NCBI GenBank assembly: GCA_030762175.1
Contig: CM060834.1
Span: 69,149,001-69,213,000 of the forward strand
Reading direction: 5' to 3'
Source of the DNA: Metallyticus violacea
Lineage: Eukaryota; Arthropoda; Insecta; Mantodea; Metallyticidae
DNA: 64,000 bases
A model generated the notes under the pieces. It was not told the DNA's origin. It made no database searches and worked only from the letters and a program-made list of their open reading frames with translations. Made by a program: the position numbers and the translations under genes. Positions 34,340-47,255 of the stretch are shown here, piece by piece. The stretch's first letter is position 1. Every line of letters begins with the position of its first letter.

Positions 34340-34910
34340 CCAACAATAGCCGCATTTCATAGGCCAAGTTCTTTGGTCTGATGAAAGTACCTTCACCAAT
34401 ACTGACAGCGTGTACTGGACAGAAAGCAATCCTGAATGGTATTCCCCGATTCGGTAGAAGATGAATATGTGGTGTGGTATTTTAAGTTATCTTCTTATTG
34501 GACCAGTCTTCCTGAAAGACAATCTCAATGGAGAACGTTTCTTCGACCTCCTGCAGACTCATCTAACGGGCGGTGATCTTTTAGGTGATGTTCCGCAGTT
34601 AGCAACACATCATGGCTACAGGTTGTTGGTGCGCCGGTACATTAAGACCTCAGGGTTCATGCATTTTTCCATTGTGGAGAGGTAATCTCCACGTAGGTGA
34701 ATTGGTCGCGGTGGGCCTATATCCTGACCCCTCGTTCGTCGGACCTCACACCCATAGTTTTCTTTCTACAGGAAGCCTAAAGCACAGGCCTATCGCTACA
34801 AAACATCCTTCGCAGACGAATCATCGCTATTTGCCATAAGTAACACCCCAGATCCTACGGCGAGTACACCAGGATACAGAGCAGCCTCTTTACCATTGCA
34901 TACGCTCCGA
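34340..34910 (+). pseudogene. mariner-type transposase relic
   Basis: The plus strand gives SDESTFTNTDSVYWTESNP (about 34,377-34,433), then MNMWCGILSYLLIGPVFL and LNGERFF in the frame starting 34,461. Later fragments read GRGGPI and SSDLTPIVFF near 34,705-34,775. Order and spacing match a widespread insect mariner/Tc3-like transposase (N-WCGI-IGP, then W-x-RSPDLTP). Stops and frameshifts throughout. Confidence 0.75.
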
Positions 34911-35439
34911 GGGAAAGTCAGCCGAACTGAGGGATGAGGAACGACAGCATGTGTTATATGTATTGGTACACCATTATTTACTAACCTGAATGTAAAGTAA
35001 AAGTAGAGTTAGTGGTGGAAGGTCCAACGAAAATTACATATTAATTTACTAACAGCATATAGTACATATTAAAACAATTAAATGCTATTCTTCTTTTGTC
35101 ATAACATTAATGAAGTTTCAGCTTGCTGTAAAACCTACCTTAATTTTTATCGCATATAGGGGAATTACATGATATTGTCACATCTCTACATTTTGGCCCA
35201 CTTGTTTGTAGCACCGCGTAGAGGAGGCTTCTTGCTTACTTGTTGACCTTGCTGACTGTCGCAGTCGTAGCGCAGCTACTTCCAGATGTGTACTGTGTTG
35301 TAGTTTCTTAATTCGACAGTATACATAAAGCGTTTTGCGCCTCTTGTGTTTACAGTGGCACAACTTGTTTTTAAGCATGATATGGTGAAAGAATCATAGG
35401 ACTAAATTTGTTGAGCATACAGTCGATTGTGTTACTTAT

Positions 35440-35800
35440 GTGAATACCATCTAACCTGTGGGAGCATGGTCATGCATTTTAACAGCATTCTGCAACTGTT
35501 CACATTGCGAATAATTCCATGAGAGCAATTCACAATGTATTTCCACAAGACAGAGTTATTAGTGGTGATTTGTGGCCCCCTGATTTAACAACCTGCGATT
35601 ATTATCTCTGGAGTAAATTTAAAAAAATGGCGTTTACAAGACGAACCCGCACACCATATAAGAACTCAAAGATAATGTTCATCAGAAAACTGTCCGGATT
35701 TTTCAAAATGAACTACAGCGAGTGATGAATCATTTCCTAAAGAGATGCCAAAAATGTGTGCAGAATGAAGGCGAGCAGTTTCAACACCTCATTTGATAAT
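35440..35800 (+). pseudogene. C-terminal relic of a second mariner-type transposase
   Basis: Frames give VISGDLWPPDLTTCDYYLW (35,565-35,625), the third-Asp region with a short deletion (normally WPPRSPDLT). Then LQRVMNHFLKRCQKC and NEGEQFQHLI near 35,710-35,795 are a typical C-terminus. It overlaps in position within the transposase with the relic at 34.3-34.9 kb, so it is a separate copy, possibly of the family at 25.7-26.7 kb. Confidence 0.72.
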
Positions 35801-36597
35801 TTGGTAAGTAATGAGCCTCTTAAATTGGTTTGTGTATTGTTTAATTAATGGTTTGTTTTACACTCCCGCTAATCACCGAGACCCAACTGGCCGGCTAACT
35901 TGCTAACCGAGATGAAATTAATATAAAAAATACTCTTTTGGGGTGAGAAATTAGTAATTCCATGGAATTCTCCTATACTAATAAACCATTTGCACTGCCT
36001 GTAGTATAACCATATTCATTGAATTTATTTTCATTTTCAGGATCATCTAAATTATTTTGACGAATTCAGACCACTACACTTAATGAGTCACAATTCAAAA
36101 TATAATATTATTTGTACTACGCCTGAGCCCCCCTGTAACATGCAAGCAATACCATGCACAACTACGAGGTATAACTACAAGAAGTGGACATTCTTGTATA
36201 ATTATTAGGAAAATCGGTTTCACTCTTCATATTAATAATAACGGAAAATTACATTTAATATGAACGTTTAATAGTAATACATTTTTAATTTTTCTCATAT
36301 AATTATAAACTTTTATATGATAATATCAGATTCATTAAATGGTGCATTTTTAATCTATCTTTTGCAAGATTATTATTTAATTTGACCATGTATAAAAATT
36401 AGTTACAGATAAGCAAAACATACATGCAATTAAAATGATCTCCATACTTCCAGTTCATATTTTTTTTTTTAAAATAAACCTATTTATACTAAAATGTGTC
36501 AATGAAGACTTAAATGCGTTACATGCAAAACGAATATAAAAGTCAAACAACAGAATATATGAAGTTTTCTTGAAAAGAAGAGAAACAACGACGCTGA
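35801..36597. other. AT-rich intergenic sequence
   Basis: No gene or repeat recognised. Confidence 0.5.
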
Positions 36598-36610
36598 TGA
36601 TTATGACAAT

Positions 36611-36896
36611 TCTTTTTTATTTGTTTTATTTGCGGACGCTCTTTAACATCTCAGGTCATCGTCCCATTCAATTCAGGGCGTGAAACGGTCGATCGATTTT
36701 GCTCAGAGGCCTCTTCTTTCAGGCTTGAAGTTCTTTATCGTGCCGTAAATCTACGACACTGGACCCACGGCTTCATTTCCCTTCCGGAGGAAGCCATACT
36801 TAGGATTTGTACGATCCATCGATTCTGCTTGGGATTGAACCGGCGATCTTGGGTTTAGAAGGCAAGTATGGTTACCACTGCACCACCAGGACCCAC
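36611..36896 (-). mobile_element. SINE A copy with 13-bp target-site duplication
   Basis: Near-full-length minus-strand copy with the head ending ACCACTGCACCACCAGGACC. The flanks TGATTATGACAAT (36,598-36,610) and TGATTATGAGAAT (36,898-36,910) match at 12 of 13 positions. Confidence 0.92.
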
Positions 36897-36910
36897 CTGA
36901 TTATGAGAAT

Positions 36911-37615
36911 ATAAAGCACGAATGCCACTTGACAAATCTTTCTTATTTCATTATGACCGATAAAATAGAATTGACACCATGGTTGTTACATATGTGTGAT
37001 ACCTAATGAAGTTATGGAACATTCTTTGGGTAAATACCTCAAATGCCGTTTTTGGACTTCTCAGTTTTTACGTGAATAGATTAAGACTACACGACGAAGA
37101 TTACGAGCACTGATAATTTATGTCAGAGAACACATTCAACAAAGAATTGCTGACTTTACCTCAGGCGTCTCATAGTAAGTGATAAGGAGAGAAAACATTC
37201 GCGAATCACTTGATGCATTTACTGACGCTCAGAAAGCATGCTATTCTTTGCGAAGGGGGAGAAGACATAAGGGGAGAGGGCCATGTTTGATCGGAGATAT
37301 TCATAACTGTGAATGAATGGGACAAACACACTGCAAAATGCATTTACATTTACATACGTAATCCCATGCCTGACTAAACATGTTCATGTTAAGGATGTCA
37401 TTCATCAGTCATATCTTGCAACACCCTTCCTGCATCTTTTACTGTGAGGGATGAAGAACATTATTCTGCTGAAGTAAATGATCATGAACCATGTTGCAAA
37501 AAAGTATATTAAACTAGTAAAACCCTGAACTACTAGCGATACTTTATGGGGCCATGAAATTGCAATATCGAGGTACTAGGTAGTAAGGTATTCTTATGCA
37601 AGTTCAAAAGTACAC
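36911..37615. other. Unassigned intergenic sequence
   Basis: No gene recognised between the SINE and the Tc1 relic. Confidence 0.5.
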
Positions 37616-38560
37616 TAGTGCGCAAAAGTCTCTGTTCTTGGGTGAGGGAAAGAGAAATGCAAAATAAAGAAACGTTTTTCTTTTATTTCAACATAATATA
37701 ACATTGACGCTACAAACAAGTGAATAAAACCTTTTAGACTGCTCCACTCTTCTAAAGGTCATATTTTACTGTCATGAAGCTCATCTTTGAAACGAAGGTT
37801 AATGGCACAAAGTTTTAGCATTCCTCTCAACAAGTTGTTAAGTGTTATTTCGTTCCAGACGCTTCCAGAATGCATCATATTTTTCTTCAAAGGGTTTCTG
37901 CTTTTTTATCTGGACTTTCTATCTAATTAATACAAATTTCTTTTTGATGATAAATTAGGTGATTTAGGAGGCCAAGTCATGATTTGATTTTTTTAGATGT
38001 TCTTGAACTTCAGGTTTTTCTGACATAACTGTCAAAAACGCTTTGGATCATTTCCATCTTGCATTGTAAAGCCTCTGCCTGATGGTATAGCACGCCGCAA
38101 TAATGTGTAGTGATGCATATTTTTGACCATTTTTCCAGATACTCTGACTAAATATCCAGTTCTGCCGAAGCCGATGTGACCATCTCCATGCTTCATTGTG
38201 AGCTGTACGCACTGTGGAAGAATTTCTTCTCTGGGAGAACGCCTGAATTTTGCGCCAAACAATTCACACTTGCTTTCGTTCGCCCAAATCATTCTTAGAA
38301 GTTCAGTGCGTGTATACTTTTAACCATTCACGTTTTTTCTTACTGTTTACCGCCCTCAAGAACGGTTTCTTTGCTGCAGTTCATCCATTCAGATTAGCTA
38401 CAGGAAGAATTTCATCGTTGTCCACTGAAGGTTTTTCTCTCATTGTGTTATGTTCTGCGGTCAAACCAGTAGCTGAAAGTGCTCGTTTTGTTATTAGACG
38501 CTGTTATATGTATCTTCTTGCTTAGATGTCACTTTTGCCCTTCTGTGCACAACGAACCCG
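37616..38560 (-). pseudogene. Tc1-family transposase relic
   Basis: Minus-strand reading from about 38,560 gives RLITKRALSATGL, AKKPFLRAVNSKKKREWLKV, then MIWANESKCELFGAKFRRS (first Asp lost: ANESK for SDESK), MKHGDGHIGFGRTG, QDGNDPKRF (normally QHDNDPKH) and WPPKSPNLSS near 37,960. The order and spacing are those of a Tc1 transposase. Several catalytic-region changes, stops and a shortened C-terminus show it is dead. No TIR pair was identified. Confidence 0.85.
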
Positions 38561-39029
38561 TCTCAGGAAATTACCTAGTCTTCACATAGGACACGTTTTT
38601 CCATGCATTCTTTTTCACTTTACTCGTCAAGTCTGTGCTTACTTGGCTTTTTCAAATCCGAATACATCCTGCTTTGTTCACCTATTTCAGCAATCAGTCA
38701 ATATAAGTCTGTTTTGGCTGTGATTTCTGCTAGCATTATGAAAGATGGCATATGCCCAATTTTTGAGGTAACTGATTTTAGGATTGTTTATGTGTAACCT
38801 AAGTTTCTCAAAAATTAGACCAATCAAGAGATTAGCAAGTGTTCAGATGGAATACAATTTAATACTCTGATTTTTATAAATGCTGTAAAAAACTCTGGTG
38901 TAAGTGAAGCAATTTTTATGAGGACAAAATTCAGTCCTGGCGGAGTTGCTTCTAGACCAAAGATGCATGACTGACAGAATATATTATTTTTGTGTTTTTT
39001 ACATTTTAGGAATAAATTTTAATAAATAT

Positions 39030-39360
39030 TGTTCTATAAAGAGGTCTCTTCACTGGATAATCTTTTACAGAAGTTGTAAGCTCTGGCAAGCTCATTTTCG
39101 AAAAAATTGAACTTGTCAAACTTGAAGTTTGATGTTCGGTAGGGTAAACTCTCTCCCCTAAGAATTATGCTGTCCTGCTCCTGGGGGCAGAGAGGTAAGG
39201 CTTCCATGATTACGGCATGAGATAGGGGTGTTCGCACTGTGTTCTGGCAACCTTTCACCCCAATCAGGTACTTTTAAGTAAGGAAATTTCCTGTCATTTA
39301 TTTGGATTGCAAGCAGGGCAAACTTTAACGATCTGAATTTGACAGAGTTAAGCATCTCCT
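39030..39360 (-). other. Unrecognised open stretch
   Basis: Two overlapping minus-strand frames (39,355-39,158 and 39,258-39,034) have mixed, non-repetitive residue composition, unlike the AT-rich noise around them. Joining them would need one frameshift near 39,250. I do not recognise the product. It could be a transposase tail, an exon remnant or chance. Confidence 0.25.
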
Positions 39361-40577
39361 GCTACCGTCTCGAAAAATTCTTTGTATAACTATCTCGGTG
39401 ATGTTAAGGTTTCAAATTGAAACTTTTAAGTTCAAGTTACTGAAACTTCTGTGCAGACATGTTTCTTAGAAGCAGCTTTCAAGTCTTTTGGCAAATATGA
39501 TATAGCTCAATTCATATTTTTGAAAAGGAGTAGCCCTTATCTATAGTAATCGATTTTTGTAAGTAACATTCAAATTTTATGAATATTATTTTATTATTAG
39601 CATACATATAGTTAATTGGTATAATTAATGTTTCTAAATTTCTTAAAATCTCTACACAAATGACAGATATACGGTCGGAGAGCATATGTTTAGAATACAT
39701 ACTGATCTATTGTGGAATGAAAGTGTATGATAATCGATTCAGAACTAAAAATAGTGCATATGATTTGTTGAATAATAAGGGGGGAATTGTTCCTTGCAAT
39801 ATACATATAGATATTCAGAATATTAATGAACTATACTGGAATTATATAGATTAAGCAACTCAAAAATTGACTCATGATTGTCGGTATTAGATTTATTATA
39901 CAGAATTATTTTGAAATCAATTTAGGTTATGCATGCAATAGTCAGAGCCCGGAAATTAGGAAAATGCCTTTTCCATCTGTGTGGATATATTTTAAGAATC
40001 AGATAGAAATGAACATGTTTCCGTACATTGGTGGGGGGGGGGGAGGTAGGGTCAATTTTTATTTTGCCTTTTTTGCCTATTTTAAGTTTTAAAACTTTTT
40101 TTTTTTGCCTGTTTTGAATCGTTATGGATTTTTTTCTGTGGTTATATATGCATTTTAAAAAGCACAAGGAAGTGAAAAAAGACAAAAATTAAATGGCATG
40201 TTCATCTCACAAAAATATATATTGAGAATTTTGTTATACACTTATTTCTTTTCAAGCAGTTTTTTTTCCCTTAACCCATTCACTTAAGCTCTTTAAATAG
40301 CAGAACCCTTTTTAGTGAAAGGGACGTAAGATTACCTTGGATATACGAATATCAGGAATTATAGAGGATGAGGGAAGTACTGTAGTTTTGAGTAGTCCTG
40401 GCGAATTATTTTGTATCTATCTGCGCGAGACAATTCTAGGAAATATGTGGTGGGGGTAACTTCTCAGCCTAATAAATGTAACAAACAATTGCAAGGGAGA
40501 AAGATGAGAGCGGTACAACGGAGCAATAAACCGTTCCTACAATGTGTGCAGTACCGAAGTAAGAGAAATATTAACCT

Positions 40578-40851
40578 TTTTTTATTTGTTTATTTACGAA
40601 CGCTCTTTAACATCACAGGTCATCAGCGCCCATTCTATTCAAGGCGTGAAACGGCCAACAAATTTTGCTCAGAGGCCTCTTCTTTCAGACTTGAGGTTCT
40701 TTACCGTGCCGTAAATGTACAACAGGGGACTCACGGCTTTACTTCCCTTCCGAAGGAAGCCATACTGGCGATTTTTACGACCGAAAAAATCCATCGATCC
40801 TGGCCGGGTTTAGAAGGCAAGTATGGTTACCACTACACCACCAGGACCGAC
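40578..40851 (-). mobile_element. SINE A copy with 12-bp target-site duplication, box B deleted
   Basis: Minus-strand copy. The head goes directly from CTGGCCGGG to TTTAGAAGG, so box B is missing. Flanked by AAATATTAACCT (40,566-40,577) and AAATACTAACCT (40,854-40,865). Confidence 0.92.
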
Positions 40852-40865
40852 AAAAATACTAACCT

Positions 40866-41856
40866 GATTCCCCTATAAACGCATAAACGGAAAATGAACT
40901 CGTCCAGAAACCAATACGCATCTTTTGCTCATTCGCCAGGACTATTCATAAATACTTTACTTTGTCTTGATCAACATTTACATAATGTTCTGAAAGGTGA
41001 ATGTTTTATTATAACTGATATGAGTCCTTCCAAAATAGCTTGTTACAAATATGCTCCAATCATTTCAGTGGAAGTAGAATTTTTTTTCCATGATGAAAAA
41101 TGTTCTCTCTGACAAGCGGCTGACTATGACAGTTGATACCTTGAAAAAACATCTTGCTGTTGCTTGTAACCAAGAAAAGTAAACTTAAATACTTTAATTA
41201 TGTGATAAGGAAAGTATTAAGTATCTTAAATACCTATTTTCATTAATAATGGGTGATATTACTCTGCTTTCAATTTTAATAAATGTCTATTTTCAGCATT
41301 TTAAGTTCTTAATACATGCCTATTTTAACCAAAATAAATGCTCGACTTCCGGGCTCTGGATAATACAATTAATTATGTATTCTGTTTTAGATTGACAGGG
41401 GTAGACCTCCTGGATTCCGAAGAAGGTCTCGCCAGATAGGGCTTGGACAGGATAGGAGCCAGGGCCTTGTGAACTGCAGAAGACCTGGTAGCCACATAGA
41501 ATAGTTAGCTCTCTTTTTGTTAATAGTTCATGTTAAACTGAAAACTATTATGACACTTTTCTCTCATGTATCCTATATTAACTGTTTGAAAACAAACATG
41601 TGACATAATGAACAACACTCTGTATAGATTGCATCCGAGATACTAAACCCAGGGTCTATGGTGTCAAATACCCATGTTAGGGCACGAAACTCCAAAGGAC
41701 ATACGCTTTACTGAATTCTACAAGATTTGTTTTAAACGATATTAAGCAATGTTTTCAGTGATGCTCGTCAACATTAATATGCCTTCACTGAAAGATTGCA
41801 ATTTGCTTCTGGTGTAAGTTTATACTTTTTTCTGTTAGTTGTATGCCCATTATGCA

Positions 41857-41903
<47 letters not shown>

Positions 41904-43657
41904 TAATAATAATCATCTAAAATGTCCAAAAGTCGATGCGCACAAAAAGCAAATAACTACATGTAATATCCCTACAATATTATAATGACACTTTGCAAAT
42001 TAAAGCTCAAAGAGGCAGTACGAAATAAAAATGCCGTGAGAATGGTTAGCTTAGTACACTTACCAAGTGCTTGAATTTAGGAAGTCGGATTGGTACGCAG
42101 AGTTTTCTGGTGCAGAAGGTAACGTAGCAATTATCCATGTGCTCTTGAAATCATTCAAAAATCTTGTTAAATAATGTTTTTCCATACACACCTGATTTCT
42201 TTAATTATTTGAACATGTTAGATGAGCAACCTCCGCTTAACATGCTCTGCTTTAAAACAGTAAAACCTCGCTTCCCCGCAATGATGTAAAAAAATTGCAA
42301 ACTAAAAACGAATATCTGGCAGCTGTTAAGTCTAAGATCCGTTACCGCCGAGCAAAGAAGGCAAACTAACGAGATGCAGGCTTGCGTTATGACATCTGCA
42401 GAGTGAGCTACTTAGGCTAATTGATAGCATATCCGTGTTAACTAAAGGCCAAATCAGAAGACAAACTACCCATTCACAGAAGTCAACAGTAATTCATTAA
42501 TGCTCAACAATCGCTAACCAAGGCAATGATGTACATCCTGTGTTCGTTAAACCAATGAAAAATTCTTCGCGTTCCTATCTCCATTCATATTGTAATGAAT
42601 TAGCCTGCCTATGCTATGGTAAAGAGGTCATAAAAGTTAAAACTAGTCACGTTATTAACTAAAGATCTTGTAGACACGTCTTCCAAGAGGTGCGAGTACA
42701 AACTATAACACAAATCAGCTTGTTTATACACTGTGTCACACAAGAAATCATTTTGCGGTTATCAGCTACAAATGAATATTTGAGCACATTCTAAATACTT
42801 ATGCAAGTGATACGGAATTGATGTTAAAAATGTAGACTTTTAATTGCTCACTTATCTTATCAATAAAATTTACTACTCCACTGCAGATAATATGAAATAT
42901 ATTTTTCTAGTTCATGCCTTGATCAGAAAATCATTTTAATATTGCGTTTGTAAAATGGTTTATAGTAGCTGATATTGGAACATTTTATCTGAATCATAAT
43001 GAAAGCTTTCATTTCAAAGCTTTTCAGTCTGAATAATAACCTATTTAAAATAGGTTTAATCTAAAATGAAAACATGTTAATTAGATGGAGGGAAGATTAA
43101 AATTAATGCTTAATACCTATTAAGTTTCACTACTTCATTCTCAGTTATTTTCATTTTGTAATTTCAAATGGCATTTCATCTTATGATAGTGAAATTCTAA
43201 AGAGGATTCAATTGTTATCTTATATTTTGTTTTCTATCATTCTTTGGTATGTAACCAATGCAATCAACGTGGTTTTAAATTTTTATTGTTATTTGGATTT
43301 GAACATAACAAAAAATAAGTCATTTGGTCCTAGAGTAATCTGCAAACATTCTGTTCTTTCCTGTAGACTATACCTGATTTCGAAGCAATTTATTACTAAA
43401 ATCCATTATTTCATTTAACTCTCAATAGTTTGTATAGTATTCAACAATAATCAACGTATATTCCATTAACATTGGTTTTAACCTCCCTCGCAATATTTAA
43501 ATGGAGTGTTTTTTTTTGTTTAAATTAAAACATTTTAGATGTAGTTATTCAGATTGGAAAATTTTGAAATGAAAGCCATGTATGACTATTTAATTAATTT
43601 TATTTATTAAATAAATTAATAAATTACAAGTTCTTTTGTTTAGGCTATATATAATAC
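40866..43657. other. AT-rich intergenic sequence
   Basis: No gene recognised. An (AAT)n tract lies at about 41,857-41,914. A short open stretch near 41,395-41,475 is Arg/Gly-rich and unexplained. Confidence 0.5.
41857..41914. repeat. (AAT)n microsatellite
   Basis: AAT repeats with one CAA interruption near the 3' end. Confidence 0.95.
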
Positions 43658-43943
43658 TTTTTTATTTGGTTTATTTATGGACGCTCTTTAATATCTCAAG
43701 TCATCAACGTCTCATTCTATTCAGGGCGTGAAACTGCCGACAAATTTTCCTCAGAGGCCTCTTTTTTTAGGCCTGAGGTTCTTTTTCGTGCCATAAATGT
43801 ACGACACGGGATCCGCGGCTTTACTTCCCTTCCGAAGGAAACCATTAGGATTTTTGCACCGGAAAACCGATCCTGGCGGATTTGAACCCGCGATCTTGGG
43901 TTTAGATGGCAAGTATGGTTACCACTACATCACCAAGACCGAC
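43658..43943 (-). mobile_element. SINE A copy, near full length
   Basis: Minus-strand copy with tail TTTATTTATGGACGC and a complete but mutated head (box B region GGATTTGAACCCGCG). A possible duplication of ATATAATA-type sequence flanks it, but low complexity makes that uncertain. A short (AAT)n tract follows at 43,949-43,970. Confidence 0.9.
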
Positions 43944-43970
43944 ATATGTATAATAATAATAATAATAATA

Positions 43971-45435
43971 AAGATAAAATAAAATATTAAAATCTAGGAA
44001 TGTATAAAAATTATGCACCATCTGAACAATTTCAAATTCAAAATATCACGTCTTAGACTGGATTCCCTCCATTTTGTGATATTAATAAAAATTAACTAGT
44101 ACGCGATATGGCCAAAAAAAAAAAAAAAAAAAAAAAAAAAAGACAGTAACAGCAATACAACAAAGAAATAATACTTTTCATTTCACTGAATAAATCAAAT
44201 TACTAACAGCTATAGTTCGGTTTATTTCAGAAAAGAAAAGGGGAGGGGAGACTGGTCAAAATTAAAGGTAATCACTGGGAAACAACATTAAACAATTTGA
44301 AAACATTCCATAAGAACCTAGAAACCATCGATATCAAACGTTGCGATTATTAGGTGTGGCTTTTCACACAATGCACTTAAGTTGACTAAGGTTTAGAATT
44401 GGAATGGGAAAAATTCGATCACGGCTGTTACTCCTAACACGGTCAGAACTTAGAACTCGGCAGTCAGTATCCTACGTTATGGAGCAAGAGATGATACGAA
44501 CAATCAAAATAGAACATCCATAGCTTTTGACATCCATACACCGGTCAGACTGACGGCATTTACACATGGCACAAGCAGAAACCTAACGCAGGTGCAGGCT
44601 TTGACGACCCCCATCCACAGCCATCGAATATCTCATCAAAAAGAAATATTTTCCCGTGTGAATGTGAAGGCTAGGAATAAAACGTAAAAATATAACAAGC
44701 AAGCACCGAAACCACAATAGGTAACTACATATTATAATTATTATGGAATTATGATATGGAAAAGAATGTTTCAAAGCCTTTTTTGTTTTATGTCGTAAAA
44801 AATGTATTTTAAGTTTTCGACATATTTTACGTGTTTTGATGTATTACATAGAAACCACTATTTCGCGTAATGTCACAAACCTGCTTTTCCTGAACCGAAA
44901 CTCGCTAGGTAGTTGTAAAATTATGTAAGCCTTTTTCGAAAAATCCTCATTGCTGCTTTAGATAATTTGAGAATACAGCACCATAAACATTATTTTTATG
45001 TGCGCGCGCGTGCAACGTCTAGACGTTTGCCAACAAAACCATTACAAGAGTGTTCGGAAAATTCTCGTCATGAGAAAGAAAAGAAAAAAATCTTAGCCCC
45101 CCCCCCCCCCCCCCTTTTCAACATAGCCATATTTTTAATTCTACACCTTCAGAATAACGTTAGCCGTTTTACTTTTTTCAAACAGTCATTGAACACAACA
45201 TCCTAAACACTCCAGAATTCAGTAATTACTGGCCTCTTTGGTAAAGAAGTATGTAAATGGAAATGGAGATCGGTTAGTTAACCTATATGAAGGAAAAGAT
45301 AAATAAAATATGTAATGGGTATTTTCAACTTTGGGATATTCATAAATTTCCAGAGTACAACAAACTTTACAGCATAAATAATTTTTTCATTACAAGACAA
45401 TATACCAGATTTATAAAAGTTTTGGATGTAAGAGC
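43971..45435. other. AT-rich intergenic sequence
   Basis: No gene recognised. Homopolymer runs occur at 44,117-44,141 (A) and 45,097-45,114 (C). Confidence 0.5.
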
Positions 45436-46119
45436 ATACAGAGGAGCCTAACATGGTTCAAATTTTGATAACCTTCAAAATGTTGAGAAAATTTTGATAA
45501 CAGAGGAGCAGAGATACCGACATTTCAGAAAATAAAGATGAATTAAATTATTCAACAAAACAATTTATGGGAATAAAAATAGAAAGTATACTTTACCTCT
45601 ATCAAAATAGATTAACTCAATATCCATGTAAAATTAAAAACTATAATATTAATGAAATGTATGAAAATATCAAAGGATGTACGCATAAAGCAACTAAAGA
45701 AGCTTTAGGGTAAAGGATAGACAATAACAGGTACAGAAAAATTTATGGTGGACATCAGAAATAGAAATTGAAGTAAAGAAAAGCAGCAGCTATATTTTAA
45801 GTGGATGAATACTAAACAGTTGTCTGATAAAATAAACTTTAAAGGAATTCAAGCAGAAGTGTGCAAAATTGTGACCCAAGCAAAAAATGAAATATGGTGA
45901 GGAAATGTGCTGATATAAACAACCATATAGCTGAAACAAAATCTTCCGAGGCTTGGAAATTTATAAATAACAATTAACATCAGAAATTCAATAAGAATTA
46001 ATACAATTCCAAGAACGTGGAACATTATAGAAACCTACTAATAGAAACTAGAGAGGAAAATAAACAAGAATCCCTACATGGAGAATCATTTCAAATGAGA
46101 AAGTAGAGAGATAGGATGA

Positions 46120-46120
<1 letters not shown>

Positions 46121-46190
<70 letters not shown>
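46121..46190. repeat. (AAT)n microsatellite inside LINE relic
   Basis: About 23 AAT units that interrupt the LINE coding remnant. Confidence 0.95.
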
Positions 46191-46192
<2 letters not shown>

Positions 46193-46987
46193 TAGCAGAA
46201 GCAGGTGGAATTGCACCAGAACTAATAAAATCAGAACATTTGTTTCCATTAATAAAATCTTTTTAATAGCTGCCTTATTGAAGGTAGAGGAATGACATAC
46301 ATCACTTACCTAATGAATATACAAAATAGCAAAATAGGTAGCAGGTATGATCCTGATAACTATCATGGTATTTCTGTTTAAACTCTTTAATTAGAATATA
46401 TAGTTTTATTTTGAAAGAAAAAGCTGAAAATGAATGTTAGGATATTGAAGAACAGAGTGGATTCCACAGATAATTCATTCTATCTTTCCAAAATAGAAAA
46501 GAAGAAAGCTGCTAGGTGAGAACTATATTTAGTATTCACAGACTTGTAAAAGGCTTACAATAGTATCCCAGTAAAGAAATTATTTGAGATACTGGAAATG
46601 TTAATAATGCCATGCTAGTTCAAGCTATAATCACTGTACAAAAATCAAGTGGCAAAAATAAATCTAAAAGTTTTCTTGCAAGTAAAGAATTGAGACAAGA
46701 GTTGTGGACTATCACTTATTTAAATAAGTTCCTGGAAGCATGAAGAAGAAAATGTCAAGGGATGGAAATCCCAGTTGGAAATGAAACTATATATGCCCTG
46801 CATTTTGCAGATAAAAGATTGTTTTAGGACAAGATCTGGATGATGTAGAATGAATGATAAGGAAAGCTACTGAGGAATATGAAAAATGCTACCCAGTATG
46901 TGACAGTTCAAATTTAATATCAGTTAATTGAAAGTGTAATAAATGCCAAATTGAAATGTCAACATATAAAAATAATAATTTGCCAGA

Positions 46988-47255
46988 AAGGTGCCCCACT
47001 GCCACATTTGGCCTAGGTCATTAAATATACGCTCATGAGCAGGTCTGGGATTTTATGGACTGTCCTTCCTGGCTGAAATGTCTCTAGTTTTTTCTGTCCT
47101 CATTATGGCAAATGCCAGGGAAGTACCCTAAACTTAGAGTGGAACATTTTCTTCCTTAAAAAAATCCTTTACCAATTTATCATTTCATCTAATGTATCAT
47201 CCATGTCCACTGTCTGTGATGCCTCTGCAGTAAAACCAGGTGTTTGGAGTAAGTT
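46988..47255 (+). mobile_element. SINE B copy 3, inserted in LINE relic
   Basis: Shares CTGTCCTTCCTGGCTG and the TTTATCATTTCATCTAATG and GTCCACTGTCTGTGATGCC blocks with other SINE B copies. Box B and much of the head are decayed. LINE coding fragments resume on the far side, so the SINE came later. Confidence 0.8.

Noticed and set aside
40411..40878. 155-codon open frame on the plus strand
   Set aside because: Its second half is SINE A read in antisense and the first half has no recognisable domain. Length alone is not evidence here.
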